Shown in pieces: positions 45,340-54,435 of a DNA stretch of 64,000 nucleotides. Source of the DNA: Verrucomicrobiota bacterium (GTDB lineage Bacteria > Verrucomicrobiota > Verrucomicrobiia > Limisphaerales > J093); the NCBI GenBank assembly GCA_016716505.1, contig JADJWF010000002.1:496001-560000 (forward strand), in the 5' to 3' direction. A program made the translations under genes and the position numbers. Each line of letters opens with the position of its first letter. Within the stretch, counting starts at the first letter, position 1. The notes beneath the pieces are model-generated. The model saw nothing but the letters and a program-made list of their open reading frames with translations, was not told the origin of the DNA and ran no database searches.

Positions 45340-46899
45340 TCAGGCCAGCGGCTGCGGATTGCGCCAGGCGTGGCCGGTCCGGGCGAGCAACTGGTCGGCC
45401 GCCTCGGGTCCCCACGTGCCGGCGGGGTAGAATTCCCTGTCCCGCAACGGTCGGGCGCCCCAGCCGGCACGGATCGCGTCCACGATGCCCCACGCCGTTT
45501 CCACTTCATCGCGCCGGATGAACAGCGTGGCGTCTCCTGCCAGCGCCTCCAGCAGCAGCCGCTCATAGGCTTCGGGCGTGTAAGCGCCGAACTCCGCGTC
45601 GTAGCGGAAGTGCATCCGCACCGGCCGCACTTCGGTGCTTGTGCCCGGCACCTTGCCATTGAAGCGGAGCGAGATTCCCTCGTCCGGCTGCAGTCGCAGC
45701 GTCAGGGAATTGGCGTCCAGCCGTGAACCGCATTGCGCGGCAAACAACACGTGCGGCGCGCGGCGAAACTGCAACCGCACCTCGCTCGCGCTCAACGGCA
45801 GGGCCTTCCCGGTCCGCAAATAGAACGGCACGCCCGACCAACGCCAGTTGTCAATCAACAGTCGCAGCGCCACGAACGTCTCCACGTTCGAGTCCGGCCG
45901 AACCTTCTCCTCCTCGCGATAGGCGCGCACCGGCTGACCACGGACCGTGCCGTTCGTGTACTGTCCCCGGACCACGCTGCGCGCCACGCCGGTGGCGTCG
46001 AAAGGACGAATGGACCGGAGCAGCTTCACTTTCTCGTCACGGATCGCCTCCGCCTCGAGTGAGACCGGCGGCTCCATCGCCACCAGCGCGAGCACCTGCA
46101 ACAGGTGATTCTGCACCATGTCCCGCAGCGCGCCCGCCTCCTCGTAGTAGCCGCCCCGCCCGCCCACCCCCCGGGCTTCGCTCACCGTGATTTGCACGTG
46201 GTCCACCGACTGCCGCGACCAGAGCTGCTCGAAAATTGCGTTCGAGAACCGGAACATCAGGATGTTCTGGACCGTTTCCTTTCCCAAGTAGTGGTCAATG
46301 CGGAAGATCTGCCGTTCGTGCGCGAAGCGGGTAAGCGCTTGATTCACCGATTGCGCGGAGGAGAGGTCGTGGCCGAAAGGTTTTTCCACCACCACCCGCT
46401 GCCAGAAGGGCGGCTCCTCCTCGCGACGCAGCAGGCCGGACCGGCTGAGCTGCTCGACCACCGGGGCGAACTGGCTCGGTGACACCGCGAGATAGAACAG
46501 CAGATTGCGCGCAAGGCGCTCATCCCCGAATTCGCGAAGCCGCGCCGCGAGCCGGTCATACGAGGCCGGCTCGATCAAATCGCCCTGACAGTAGTGGAGC
46601 GTTTCAGCGAACGAATCCCAGACGGAAGGGTCCACCGGCTGCGTCCGGGAAAACTGGTCCAGCGCCTCCCGCAACTCTGCGCGAAACCCGGCGTCGCTTT
46701 TCGGCCGACGCGCGACCCCCACGACCCGGAACGGCTCGGGAAGCTGCCGCGCGCGCGCGAGGTGATACAGCGCCGGCACGAGTTTGCGGGCCGTGAGGTC
46801 GCCGCTGGCGCCAAAGATGACCATCGTACACGGCGACAGGGTTCGGATTCCCCGCTCGAGCCGGCAGACCATCAGTTCATCGAGATTGTCAGACTCCAT
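45340..46899 (-). CDS. zwf: Glucose-6-phosphate 1-dehydrogenase
   Basis: This 519-residue enzyme oxidises glucose-6-phosphate to 6-phosphogluconolactone, reducing NADP+. The coenzyme motif is CTMVIFGASGDLTARKLVPA. The substrate/catalytic motif is RIDHYLGKETVQNILMFRF, followed by NHLLQVLALVAMEPPVSLEA. The start at 46897-46899 gives a short N-terminus before the coenzyme loop; a longer frame (to 47025) adds unconserved residues. The gene is divergent from a membrane transporter gene on its upstream side. Confidence 0.95.
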   Translation of the reverse strand: MESDNLDELMVCRLERGIRTLSPCTMVIFGASGDLTARKLVPALYHLARARQLPEPFRVVGVARRPKSDAGFRAELREALDQFSRTQPVDPSVWDSFAETLHYCQGDLIEPASYDRLAARLREFGDERLARNLLFYLAVSPSQFAPVVEQLSRSGLLRREEEPPFWQRVVVEKPFGHDLSSAQSVNQALTRFAHERQIFRIDHYLGKETVQNILMFRFSNAIFEQLWSRQSVDHVQITVSEARGVGGRGGYYEEAGALRDMVQNHLLQVLALVAMEPPVSLEAEAIRDEKVKLLRSIRPFDATGVARSVVRGQYTNGTVRGQPVRAYREEEKVRPDSNVETFVALRLLIDNWRWSGVPFYLRTGKALPLSASEVRLQFRRAPHVLFAAQCGSRLDANSLTLRLQPDEGISLRFNGKVPGTSTEVRPVRMHFRYDAEFGAYTPEAYERLLLEALAGDATLFIRRDEVETAWGIVDAIRAGWGARPLRDREFYPAGTWGPEAADQLLARTGHAWRNPQPLA

Positions 46900-47033
46900 C
46901 ACCCGGCAAGCATGACTTGAGAGGGCGGCACGTTCAAACCCGCGGGTTACGCCGCAATTCGCTGCCGGCTCCGCGCGGGTGCGCCCCGGCTGGCAGCTCG
47001 CCATGCGGCGATCGGTTGCTGACAATCCGCCCT

Positions 47034-48005
47034 GTGTTGACGCGCCTGCAACTGGAACGCGGCCAGATGCTCGTTTATCTGGTCGCCATCGCGCTCGGCG
47101 TTGGGCTGGGGTGGAACGTTCCCGCCGCCGCGCCCGTGCTGGAGAAGCTGCTGTGGCCGGTGCTGGCCGCGCTGCTGTACGTCACGTTTGCCCAAGTGCC
47201 GTTGCTGGACGTGCGGGGCATGATCGGCCACGGCCGGTTCCTGGGCGCCTTGCTGGTCGTCAACTTCGTCATCATTCCCCCTCTGACCTGGCTGCTGGCG
47301 CGGCTGCTTCCGTCCGATCCGGTGATCCTGCTGGGCGTCTATCTGGTATTGCTGGCGCCCTGCACCGACTGGTTTGTCAGCTTCACCTTGCTGGGCCGGG
47401 GCGACGCGCGCCTCGCCATCGCCGCGACGCCCGTGTTGCTGCTGGCGCAGATGCTCCTGCTGCCAGCGTGGTTGTGGTGGTTTCTCGGCGCGGAGCTGGC
47501 CGGCGTGGTGCGCGCGGGAAAGTTTCTCGAGGCCTTCCTGGGTCTGATCGTGCTGCCGCTGGTGCTGGTCGCCATCACGGAAGCCGCCGCGCGCCGGTCA
47601 CCCCGGTGCGCCCGCTGGCTCGAATTCACCGCCTGGCTGCCCGTCCCGCTGCTGGCCTTGACGGTATTCCTCATCGCCGGCGCGCAAGTCCGGGGCCTCA
47701 GCGGCGCCTGGCGCTTGCTCGGCGCGGTGGCGGCGGTGTTTGTCGCGTTTGCGGCCCTCGTGCCGTTCCTTGCGCGTTTCGTGGCCCGCCGCTTCGGACT
47801 GGCGACCGCCGAGCAGCGCACGGTCATTTTCAGCGCCGGCACGCGCAATTCGTTCGTGGTCCTGCCGCTGGCGCTGGCCTTGCCGCCCGGATGGGAACTG
47901 GCCGCGGCCCTCATCGTCCTCCAATCCCTGATCGAACTCGCCGCGATGATCGCCTATCTGTGGTGGATCCCCGCTCGGGTCGTGCCCGATCGAAGTGCCG
48001 CGTAA
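47034..48005 (+). CDS. Bile acid:sodium symporter/arsenite efflux (ACR3)-like membrane protein
   Basis: This protein of about 323 residues has ten hydrophobic helices. Characteristic segments are MLVYLVAIALGVGLGWNVPA, YVTFAQVPLLDVRGM, LLAPCTDWFVSFTLLGRGD and IFSAGTRNSFVVLPLALALP. The 'PC.dw...f...gkGd' motif is typical of ACR3-type arsenite efflux proteins, where that Cys matters. No other arsenic-resistance gene is nearby, so the substrate is uncertain. A GTG at 47034 followed by LTRLQLERGQ before the first helix makes a better N-terminus than the later ATG at 47067. Confidence 0.75.
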   Translation: MLTRLQLERGQMLVYLVAIALGVGLGWNVPAAAPVLEKLLWPVLAALLYVTFAQVPLLDVRGMIGHGRFLGALLVVNFVIIPPLTWLLARLLPSDPVILLGVYLVLLAPCTDWFVSFTLLGRGDARLAIAATPVLLLAQMLLLPAWLWWFLGAELAGVVRAGKFLEAFLGLIVLPLVLVAITEAAARRSPRCARWLEFTAWLPVPLLALTVFLIAGAQVRGLSGAWRLLGAVAAVFVAFAALVPFLARFVARRFGLATAEQRTVIFSAGTRNSFVVLPLALALPPGWELAAALIVLQSLIELAAMIAYLWWIPARVVPDRSAA

Positions 48006-48090
48006 TCCTGGGCGGAAGCGCGCCGAATCCCCGGTCACCCGGGTTCGGAAGTTGCCGCTACTGGTGACAGGTTGACCGCGGGTTCCCGCC

Positions 48091-49416
48091 TCAGAGTCTG
48101 ACGCCCCGCAGTGGCTTTTCGCGCGGCTGGCTTTCACCGTCGGGCGCCCCTCCCTCCTCGCCGTCGTATCGCCATTCGCCGGGCTCCATCAGCAGCGTCA
48201 GGTCCGTGATGTCACCGTCCACGCGTCCCACCAACCCGCCGTTGAGCCAGTCGAGACTCGGGTTGCGTTTCGAGAACTTGTAACCCTTGATCCGCACGTT
48301 CAGCCCCACCGGCTCTGCCGGGACACCGCGGAATTCGAACCGTCCGCCCGCATCCAACACGGCCTCGGCGTGGTCCCAGGCCTTTTCGCGCCAGAGAAAG
48401 ATCCGCGTCTGGTCGGGCACGGGTTTGCCATCGGAGAGCACGACGCGGCCGGCAACGCGAAAGCCGGGTTGAAGCTCGATTTTTCCGAGATCCTTCTCAC
48501 TTCCAGTGGGCCCGGTGGTGAACCCCTTGGACGGAATGACTCCCTTGCCGCCCAAGGACGACATCGTGGAGTAAAGCACGAACTCGCGCAGCGGCGGCAC
48601 GTTGGGGAAAAGAAACCATCCGTCCTCGTCCGTGCTCTGTTCGTCACACCGCAGGAAGTTTCCGCACGTCCGGTCGGCCGAGACCAGGCCCAAGACCACG
48701 CCTGGCGCAGGTTTGCCGTCGCGGAATACCGCGCCCTTGACGGTGACGCCCTCCTCCATCCGGACCAAGTGATCGCGGCCCGGCTTGAGGCCGATCCGGC
48801 GTTTGGCCACGCCTCTGGCTTCGACCACCGCGTGAACGAGCTGCACGTCGTTGGTGCAGAAGAGCCAGAACCGGCCCCGCTCGTCGGTCACCGCGACGGG
48901 ATCCACGTAGCGCTCGGTGCCACCCCAGGAAGTCATGCCGGGGCCGTACGTCACCCCTTCGGGCTCAATCGTGGCGCCGACGAGGGGTTCCCCCTTTTCG
49001 TTGATGACCACGCCGGCGATGCGCGAGGGCGATTTCAACTTCGCCTCGCTCAAGCGGGTGAGTTTGATCTCTTTTCGACCCTCGGCCGGATCCGTCTTGC
49101 CAACAAAAGTGCTTTCGCAACCCGGCGCCACAACCAGCAGCCGGAAGATCAGGTCCGGGTCCAGCGACTCGATGATGAACGTGCCGTCGGCGGCCGTTTT
49201 GGCCGTCTTCGCGCAGTCCGCGTAGCACGACGGGCACAGTGCTCCGGTGCCCTGCTTCGGAGCGGCAGAGTAGATGAACACGGTGGCGTTGGTCACGGGT
49301 GTGCCGTCCTCCCGCACCACCCTGCCCAGCAAATCAGGCCGCGTCGTCTCCGCCCACACCCCCACCAGCGACAGCAGCGCCAGCGCGGCGTACCCGATCC
49401 ATTGCTTCGTTTTCAT
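48091..49416 (-). CDS. Exported protein with carboxypeptidase-regulatory-like (CnaB-like) domains
   Basis: This 441-residue protein has a signal peptide (MKTKQWIGYAALALLSLVGV, cleavage near VWAE). It then has repeated beta-sandwich modules: LLGRVVREDGTPVTNATVFI, IAGVVINEKGEPLVGATIEP, TVKGAVFRDGKPAPGVVLGL and VAGRVVLSDGKPVPDQTRIF. These match the CarboxypepD_reg-like domain of large surface proteins. No catalytic domain is seen. It follows the giant M56 gene on the same strand after 123 bp and may share its operon; the same domain type fills that protein. Confidence 0.82.
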   Translation of the reverse strand: MKTKQWIGYAALALLSLVGVWAETTRPDLLGRVVREDGTPVTNATVFIYSAAPKQGTGALCPSCYADCAKTAKTAADGTFIIESLDPDLIFRLLVVAPGCESTFVGKTDPAEGRKEIKLTRLSEAKLKSPSRIAGVVINEKGEPLVGATIEPEGVTYGPGMTSWGGTERYVDPVAVTDERGRFWLFCTNDVQLVHAVVEARGVAKRRIGLKPGRDHLVRMEEGVTVKGAVFRDGKPAPGVVLGLVSADRTCGNFLRCDEQSTDEDGWFLFPNVPPLREFVLYSTMSSLGGKGVIPSKGFTTGPTGSEKDLGKIELQPGFRVAGRVVLSDGKPVPDQTRIFLWREKAWDHAEAVLDAGGRFEFRGVPAEPVGLNVRIKGYKFSKRNPSLDWLNGGLVGRVDGDITDLTLLMEPGEWRYDGEEGGAPDGESQPREKPLRGVRL

Positions 49417-49539
49417 GGCGTCTGGTTCCAACGTCTTTGCTCGCGTCACATCCGGAACTGCCGGGGGCGGCAACGCGCTACGGCCGGCAATTCCCGATTC
49501 TCGTTTTCCGGTTGCCTCTTTCCTGCCGCAATCTCCGGT

Positions 49540-52500
49540 TCAATTCTTTGCCAGGGTACGCCTGACCATCGCCGGCAGGCGTTCCCCTTCCAATTCGCGT
49601 CCGATGATCCGCCCCTGGGTATCCAGCAAGTACACGGCGGGGAGGGTGTCCACGTCGAAGGCCCCCGCCGCCTTCGCCCGGGCCGCCGGCTCAATCCAGC
49701 CTGGCGTTCCCGGACAATTGACTTCCGCCAACGTTCGGCGCGCCATTTCCGCTGTGTCATCCAGGCTGACCGTCACGATGGCGAGCCGCGACTCGTCGGC
49801 AAATTGCTGGCGCAGCTCCCTCAACCCCGCCAGTTGCTCGCGGCTGCGGTCCGACCACGACGCCCAGAACACGAGCACCACATTTGTGCCCTTGAACTGC
49901 GTCAGGTCCAGCGGCCGGCCATCGAACTGAGTCGCCTGGAGCGCCACCGCCGGCGCGGGGAGCGCAGGCAATCCCCCGCGCAGTGGCACGGTGACCGTTC
50001 CCAAGTCCAACGGCCCGGTGCCCTCGGGTACGACAACCTCACGCTCCAGCGACCCCAATTCCTCCTCCAGCCCGAACATCTCGGGCCGGCCATCCTCAAT
50101 GGGCTTGGTAACGCGCAACCGAAGTTCATAGGTGCCCGGCGGCACATCCTCGACCCGGAAACTGCCGTCCGGCTCAATCTCCAAGGCATATGTCCGCGCC
50201 TGCCCGGCCAGTTCCAATTGCTGCTGGGAGAGGCGGAACTCGTTGTAAGCCCTTTGGAAAGCCGCGGTCGTGGCAAAATCCTCATAGTTGGGGACGCGGG
50301 GCGGCGCGACCGGTAGTTTGAGGTTCAAGGTATGCACATCACGCTGCCACGGCACCACGAGGTCGGGCGGCTCCGCCACCGCCTGGCCGATGATCACGCG
50401 ACCAGCGGAGGCGTACTCGACGAAATTGGTCCGGCCCGGCAGCACCTCGACCGGCAGTTGATGGGTTTCCGTGATCGGCAGGCCCGATGCGTTGCGCCGC
50501 TGCGGCACCACCGCGCGATGCAGCTTGAACTCGCCGGGCGGCACCTGGGTGAAACTGAACCGCCCCTCCGCATCCGTGGTCGCCGCCAGATCCAGATGAA
50601 ACGCGAGCGAAGACGACCAGGTCAAGGTGCTCAAACTAATCCGCGCGCCGCTCTTGGGCCGGCCCCCGACCCGCAGGCGCCCTTCCACCGTCCCGTAAGG
50701 TTGGAGCGTGAGGACGCTCCGGCCTCGCAGGTCCGCCATCGAGCCGGCAAAAAACCCGTTGCTGTGGGTGAGGCACACCGGCGCGTCGCCCGGAGCGCCG
50801 GGAAGCCGAATCCGCCCCTCCGCATCCGCCTCCACTCGTGTCAGCCGGTCGCCGTAGTAACGGGTGGGAGAGCAAATGAAGAGGGTCCCGCCGTCCGGCG
50901 TCGTCCGCGCCCAGAGCCGCGCGCCCGTTGCCGGACGGCCGTCGGGCAGTCGCACTTGCAGAGGGGCAGCGCTCGCGAGCTTCGTGAGGGCCAGTTCCAG
51001 TTCCTGGTCGCCCATTTCGAAGTCGTAAACGTCGGTGGTCAGGGTCTCGAAACCTTCCGCTTCGAGCTGGAACTGGTATTGCGGTGCCACGTCCACCTTC
51101 AGGTCCGACAACTTTAACTCGGCGACATACTCGGACGCGTCGGGACGAGCGAGGGTGCGAAAGCCGAACTCGCCGGCGTACTTCACGCCGACGCCCGCCA
51201 GCTTCACCGGCTCGCGCGTCGTCGCATCCACGGCCTTCAGGCGCACCGTGACGGTTTCCGGTCGTCCCGAACCCAGCACGACCCGTTTTTCCCGCTGATC
51301 GGGTGCGATCCTGAACTGGCGCATGGCCTCCGGGGAACCGGACCGGGCGTAAAACGTGACCGCCTCCGTCGGCGCGTTGGTCCAGACGACCACACCCTGC
51401 TCGTCCGTCGTCCCCGTCCAGTCCAGCAATTGCGCCTCGGTTCGGTACGGATCCACCGAGACTTCCGCCCCCGGCAACGGATTACCGGCCGCATCCACCA
51501 CCTCGATCCGCCACGGGCGCGGCGGCGGGAGGACCAGGCGCACTTCGTCCATGCCGGGCCTGACTTGCGCCACGACCGACACGGTTGCGCGCTCCGGATG
51601 TTCAGCGGTGTAAATCCACTGGCGCGGGGCCCGGTGGGGCCGCTCGAACCGGCCTGCGGTGTCGGTGACGAACTCCCCGATGCGCACGACGTTGCCGTGT
51701 CCGTAGCCTTCCTTGACCCGCACCCCGGCCAGCGGCCGGCCGTTCTCGTCGGTCACCCGCCCCCGCACGGTGACGCCGTCCGGCAGTCGGACGGTGGCCG
51801 TACCGCGCTCCAGCTCGGCCAGCGCAATCCGCGGCCGCTGGTTCAAACCCGCTTCCCCGGTGGTGGCGAAGACTTCCCGCGCCCCGTCGGGCCGCACGAA
51901 CGTGACCTCAACATCCTTGAGGTCCGGCGCGAATCGTCCAAACGACCACCGGCCCCCCGCGTCGGTCACGGCCGCAGGTGCCTCGGGATCGCGGAAGGAC
52001 AGCTCGGAGTACTCGTGCGTGCGGCGCTCGTCGTTACCCATCATGAACCCGCGATACCCCGAACCGGAAAGCAACACGCGCACACCTTCAAGCGGACTTC
52101 CGCGCTCGTCCTGGACCACGCCCCCGATCGTGCGGCCGCGCACCAGGGTGATGCTCACGCCCGCCGGCAGCCCCTCATAGACATCCCCGCCGGCTGCGGT
52201 CCACATGACTGCACGCGCGGCAAAGTCCGGGTGCCTCGCCGAAATACCGAAGTTGGTGATCGGCCGGCGGCGTTCTTTGGGCGGAATGGCGAAGCGGAGA
52301 ATGAACCGGCCGTCCGGGGCGGTCAGCCGCTTCGGCGGCGGCCGCCGCCACTCGACGTTGTAGGGCGAGTGAATCTCCGCGCCCGGCAACGGTTGACCGT
52401 CCGGATCGAGCACGGTCACGGTCAGAGACCGGACCTCCATGCCCGCCATCGGCGGCTCCGGCAGGGGATCCTCCCCGACGCGGGCTGCTTCCGCTCCTGT

Positions 52501-53694
52501 CGGTTCGTTGGTCGCAGCGGTACCCGGCGCGGACGCGGATCCGCCGCCGGCGGGTTTGCGCGGCGGCGCGTCGGTCAGCCCGATCACGGCCAGCACAACC
52601 AGCGCGACGATGGAAACGATTCCCCAGCGGCGCCCGGGCTGGAAATCCGCGATCATGGCGATGCGCCGCTTCAACTGCCGTTTGTCTTCCAGAATCCCCA
52701 CCAGTCCCGGCGCGGGCGCCCGGTGCGTGAACCCCTCCAGCAGGCGCAAAATGGTCCGGCCATACTCGCGGCTTTGATCGCCGCCCGCGGCCTGCAGCGC
52801 GAGCGCGTCGCAGGCCAGTTCGCGGTCGGCCCGCCAGCGTGCGAATCCCAGCCACAGCAGCGGATTGAACCAATGGAGCACCTGGAGCCCGGTCACGAGC
52901 CAGTTGAACGCCAGATCCCGGCGGCGCACGTGCGCCAACTCGTGCAAGAGGACGAAACGCAGTTCCTGCCGGGAAAAGTCCCGCAGGAAGCCCGGCGGCA
53001 ACAACAAGCGCGGACGAAAAACGCCGAACAATGCCGGACTGGCAAGTTCCTCTCCCTCCACCAGCTCCGGCGGATGACGAACGCCCATGCGCCGCGCGCA
53101 TTCGTCCATCACGGCCAGCGCCGCCGGTTCTGTGACCGGCCGCCATCGGCGGCCGCGCCACCGGAAACGCACGGCGGCGATCACCACGTAACCTCCCAGC
53201 GCCAGCACGCCCGCCGCCCACGTCCAGAACAGCAACACCGGCCCGTTCCACACGGCTCGTGACGGTGACGCCACGGGAGGGGTGACCGTCGCCGCCTCGC
53301 CCGGTCGGGGCGCAACCCCCACAGGCCCGGCAACGGCGGTCTCGCTCCCCGGGGGCTCAAACCGCGCGCCAGATTCGACCGGAAGGAATCGCTGCTGCGG
53401 CGGTGCCGGCACGGAACGCGGCACTGCCAGTTGCGGCTCGGAAGGCGGCGGTTGACTGATGGTGGCGGGCGGCGATTGACCGCCCCAACGCGGCAGCAGA
53501 TTGAAGACGCTGACGGCGCTGTCCGGCGTGAACGGCAGGAGCAGACGGGCAATCACCACCCACCACAGGGCCGCCCGCCAGCGAGGCGCCAGGTGGTGGC
53601 GCAACAGCCATTGCATGGCCAGCACCAGCAACACCAGCACGCCCGCCTGCAAGGAACTCCGACCGAGGATCTCCAGCAGTGTTTGAATGTTCAT
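49540..53694 (-). CDS. BlaR1/MecR1-type M56 sensor protease with regulatory-like repeats and a C-terminal TlpA-like domain
   Basis: This 1384-residue protein has an N-terminal membrane zinc protease: His251 and His255 in LLHELAHVRRRD and a third ligand near ADRELACDALAL (Glu292). It is flanked by hydrophobic segments, including WGIVSIVALVVLAVIGL at ~357-373. Instead of a penicillin-binding sensor, the outside part has many CarboxypepD_reg-like modules (for example ITVLDPDGQPLPGAEIHSPY-type LTVTVLDPDGQPLPGAEIHS, then GVSITLVRGRTIGGVVQDER). It ends with a thioredoxin/TlpA-like domain (from ~1245; FKGTNVVLVFWASWSDRSRE). The usual CxxC is absent (WASWSDR, 1277-1283), so redox chemistry is unlikely. 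Its start overlaps the blaI-like stop by four bases, so the pair should be a repressor/sensor system. Confidence 0.88.
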   Translation of the reverse strand: MNIQTLLEILGRSSLQAGVLVLLVLAMQWLLRHHLAPRWRAALWWVVIARLLLPFTPDSAVSVFNLLPRWGGQSPPATISQPPPSEPQLAVPRSVPAPPQQRFLPVESGARFEPPGSETAVAGPVGVAPRPGEAATVTPPVASPSRAVWNGPVLLFWTWAAGVLALGGYVVIAAVRFRWRGRRWRPVTEPAALAVMDECARRMGVRHPPELVEGEELASPALFGVFRPRLLLPPGFLRDFSRQELRFVLLHELAHVRRRDLAFNWLVTGLQVLHWFNPLLWLGFARWRADRELACDALALQAAGGDQSREYGRTILRLLEGFTHRAPAPGLVGILEDKRQLKRRIAMIADFQPGRRWGIVSIVALVVLAVIGLTDAPPRKPAGGGSASAPGTAATNEPTGAEAARVGEDPLPEPPMAGMEVRSLTVTVLDPDGQPLPGAEIHSPYNVEWRRPPPKRLTAPDGRFILRFAIPPKERRRPITNFGISARHPDFAARAVMWTAAGGDVYEGLPAGVSITLVRGRTIGGVVQDERGSPLEGVRVLLSGSGYRGFMMGNDERRTHEYSELSFRDPEAPAAVTDAGGRWSFGRFAPDLKDVEVTFVRPDGAREVFATTGEAGLNQRPRIALAELERGTATVRLPDGVTVRGRVTDENGRPLAGVRVKEGYGHGNVVRIGEFVTDTAGRFERPHRAPRQWIYTAEHPERATVSVVAQVRPGMDEVRLVLPPPRPWRIEVVDAAGNPLPGAEVSVDPYRTEAQLLDWTGTTDEQGVVVWTNAPTEAVTFYARSGSPEAMRQFRIAPDQREKRVVLGSGRPETVTVRLKAVDATTREPVKLAGVGVKYAGEFGFRTLARPDASEYVAELKLSDLKVDVAPQYQFQLEAEGFETLTTDVYDFEMGDQELELALTKLASAAPLQVRLPDGRPATGARLWARTTPDGGTLFICSPTRYYGDRLTRVEADAEGRIRLPGAPGDAPVCLTHSNGFFAGSMADLRGRSVLTLQPYGTVEGRLRVGGRPKSGARISLSTLTWSSSLAFHLDLAATTDAEGRFSFTQVPPGEFKLHRAVVPQRRNASGLPITETHQLPVEVLPGRTNFVEYASAGRVIIGQAVAEPPDLVVPWQRDVHTLNLKLPVAPPRVPNYEDFATTAAFQRAYNEFRLSQQQLELAGQARTYALEIEPDGSFRVEDVPPGTYELRLRVTKPIEDGRPEMFGLEEELGSLEREVVVPEGTGPLDLGTVTVPLRGGLPALPAPAVALQATQFDGRPLDLTQFKGTNVVLVFWASWSDRSREQLAGLRELRQQFADESRLAIVTVSLDDTAEMARRTLAEVNCPGTPGWIEPAARAKAAGAFDVDTLPAVYLLDTQGRIIGRELEGERLPAMVRRTLAKN

Positions 53695-54092
53695 GGCCTT
53701 TTTCCCTTGGACAACCCGTTCTCCAGCAACGCACGCAACTCATCCATTTCCTCGCGCGACAGGCGGCGTGATTCGACGAAATGCGCCAGCATGGGCTTGA
53801 GCGATCCGCCGAACACCCGTTCGAGGAAGGACTCACTGGCAGCGGCCACGCACTGACGCTCGGACACCAGCGGCTCATAGACATACCGGCGTCCCTGCGC
53901 TTCGTAGTCGAGCGCCCCCTTGCGGACGAGGCGCGCCAGCAGGGTCTTGGCGGTCTTGGGATGCCAGGTCGGGTCAGCGGCGGTGAGGCGTTCGATGATT
54001 TCGCCGGCGGTGGCGGGATGCCCGGCCCAGACGGCGCGCATGACCTCCCACTCGGTTTCAGAGATGCGGGGAACCTTGACTTGGGCGTTCAT
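53691..54092 (-). CDS. BlaI/MecI/CopY-family transcriptional repressor
   Basis: This 133-residue winged-helix regulator has RISETEWEVMRAVWAGHPAT, then IIERLTAADPTWHPKTAKTL and LARLVRKGALDYEAQGRRYVY, the BlaI signature. Family members bind TACA-type palindromes and are cleaved after a signal from the membrane M56 partner. The partner gene overlaps it by ATGA. Two such palindromes lie immediately upstream (54097-54128), so it probably represses its own operon. Confidence 0.93.
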   Translation of the reverse strand: MNAQVKVPRISETEWEVMRAVWAGHPATAGEIIERLTAADPTWHPKTAKTLLARLVRKGALDYEAQGRRYVYEPLVSERQCVAAASESFLERVFGGSLKPMLAHFVESRRLSREEMDELRALLENGLSKGKRP

Positions 54093-54096
54093 GGAC

Positions 54097-54137
54097 TACA
54101 CGTGTAAGCCAATACGCCTACAAATGTAGTCTTGCAA
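54097..54137 (-). promoter_or_regulatory. Promoter with two BlaI-type operators upstream of the BlaI-M56 operon
   Basis: Two perfect 10-bp palindromes of the type TACAnnTGTA are present: TACACGTGTA (54097-54106), five bases before the ATG, and TACAAATGTA (54119-54128). Their centres are 22 bp apart, about two helical turns. On the minus strand a sigma-70-like promoter overlaps them: TTGCAA (54132-54137), a 17-bp spacer, then TATTGG (54109-54114). The operators therefore lie between -35 and -10 and downstream of -10. The remaining ~300 bp to leuB show nothing else. Confidence 0.75.
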
Positions 54138-54435
54138 GCGGTTTTTGGGAGAATCTCAAGCGCCGGCGCCGGCAGTTCGTCCGCGGTTCTGCCGCCGGCG
54201 CCGGCCTTGCCGCCCGGCAGGACAACGCCTGCGGTGTCCCCGAGCATCGGACCGGACGAGCCGGCCCGCGCTGGCGCAGCGCCCGGTTCGTTCCGCACGG
54301 GCAGCCGTGCCGGAGGGTGGGTGCGCTTTCGGCGCCAGCCCGCCCGGAGAAAACCTTGGCACTGGTCGGCTCCGTCCGTAGCATCCCGCCTCCTTTTGCC
54401 GCGGACGCCCGCGCACCGTTGAACGCAGACCCGAG

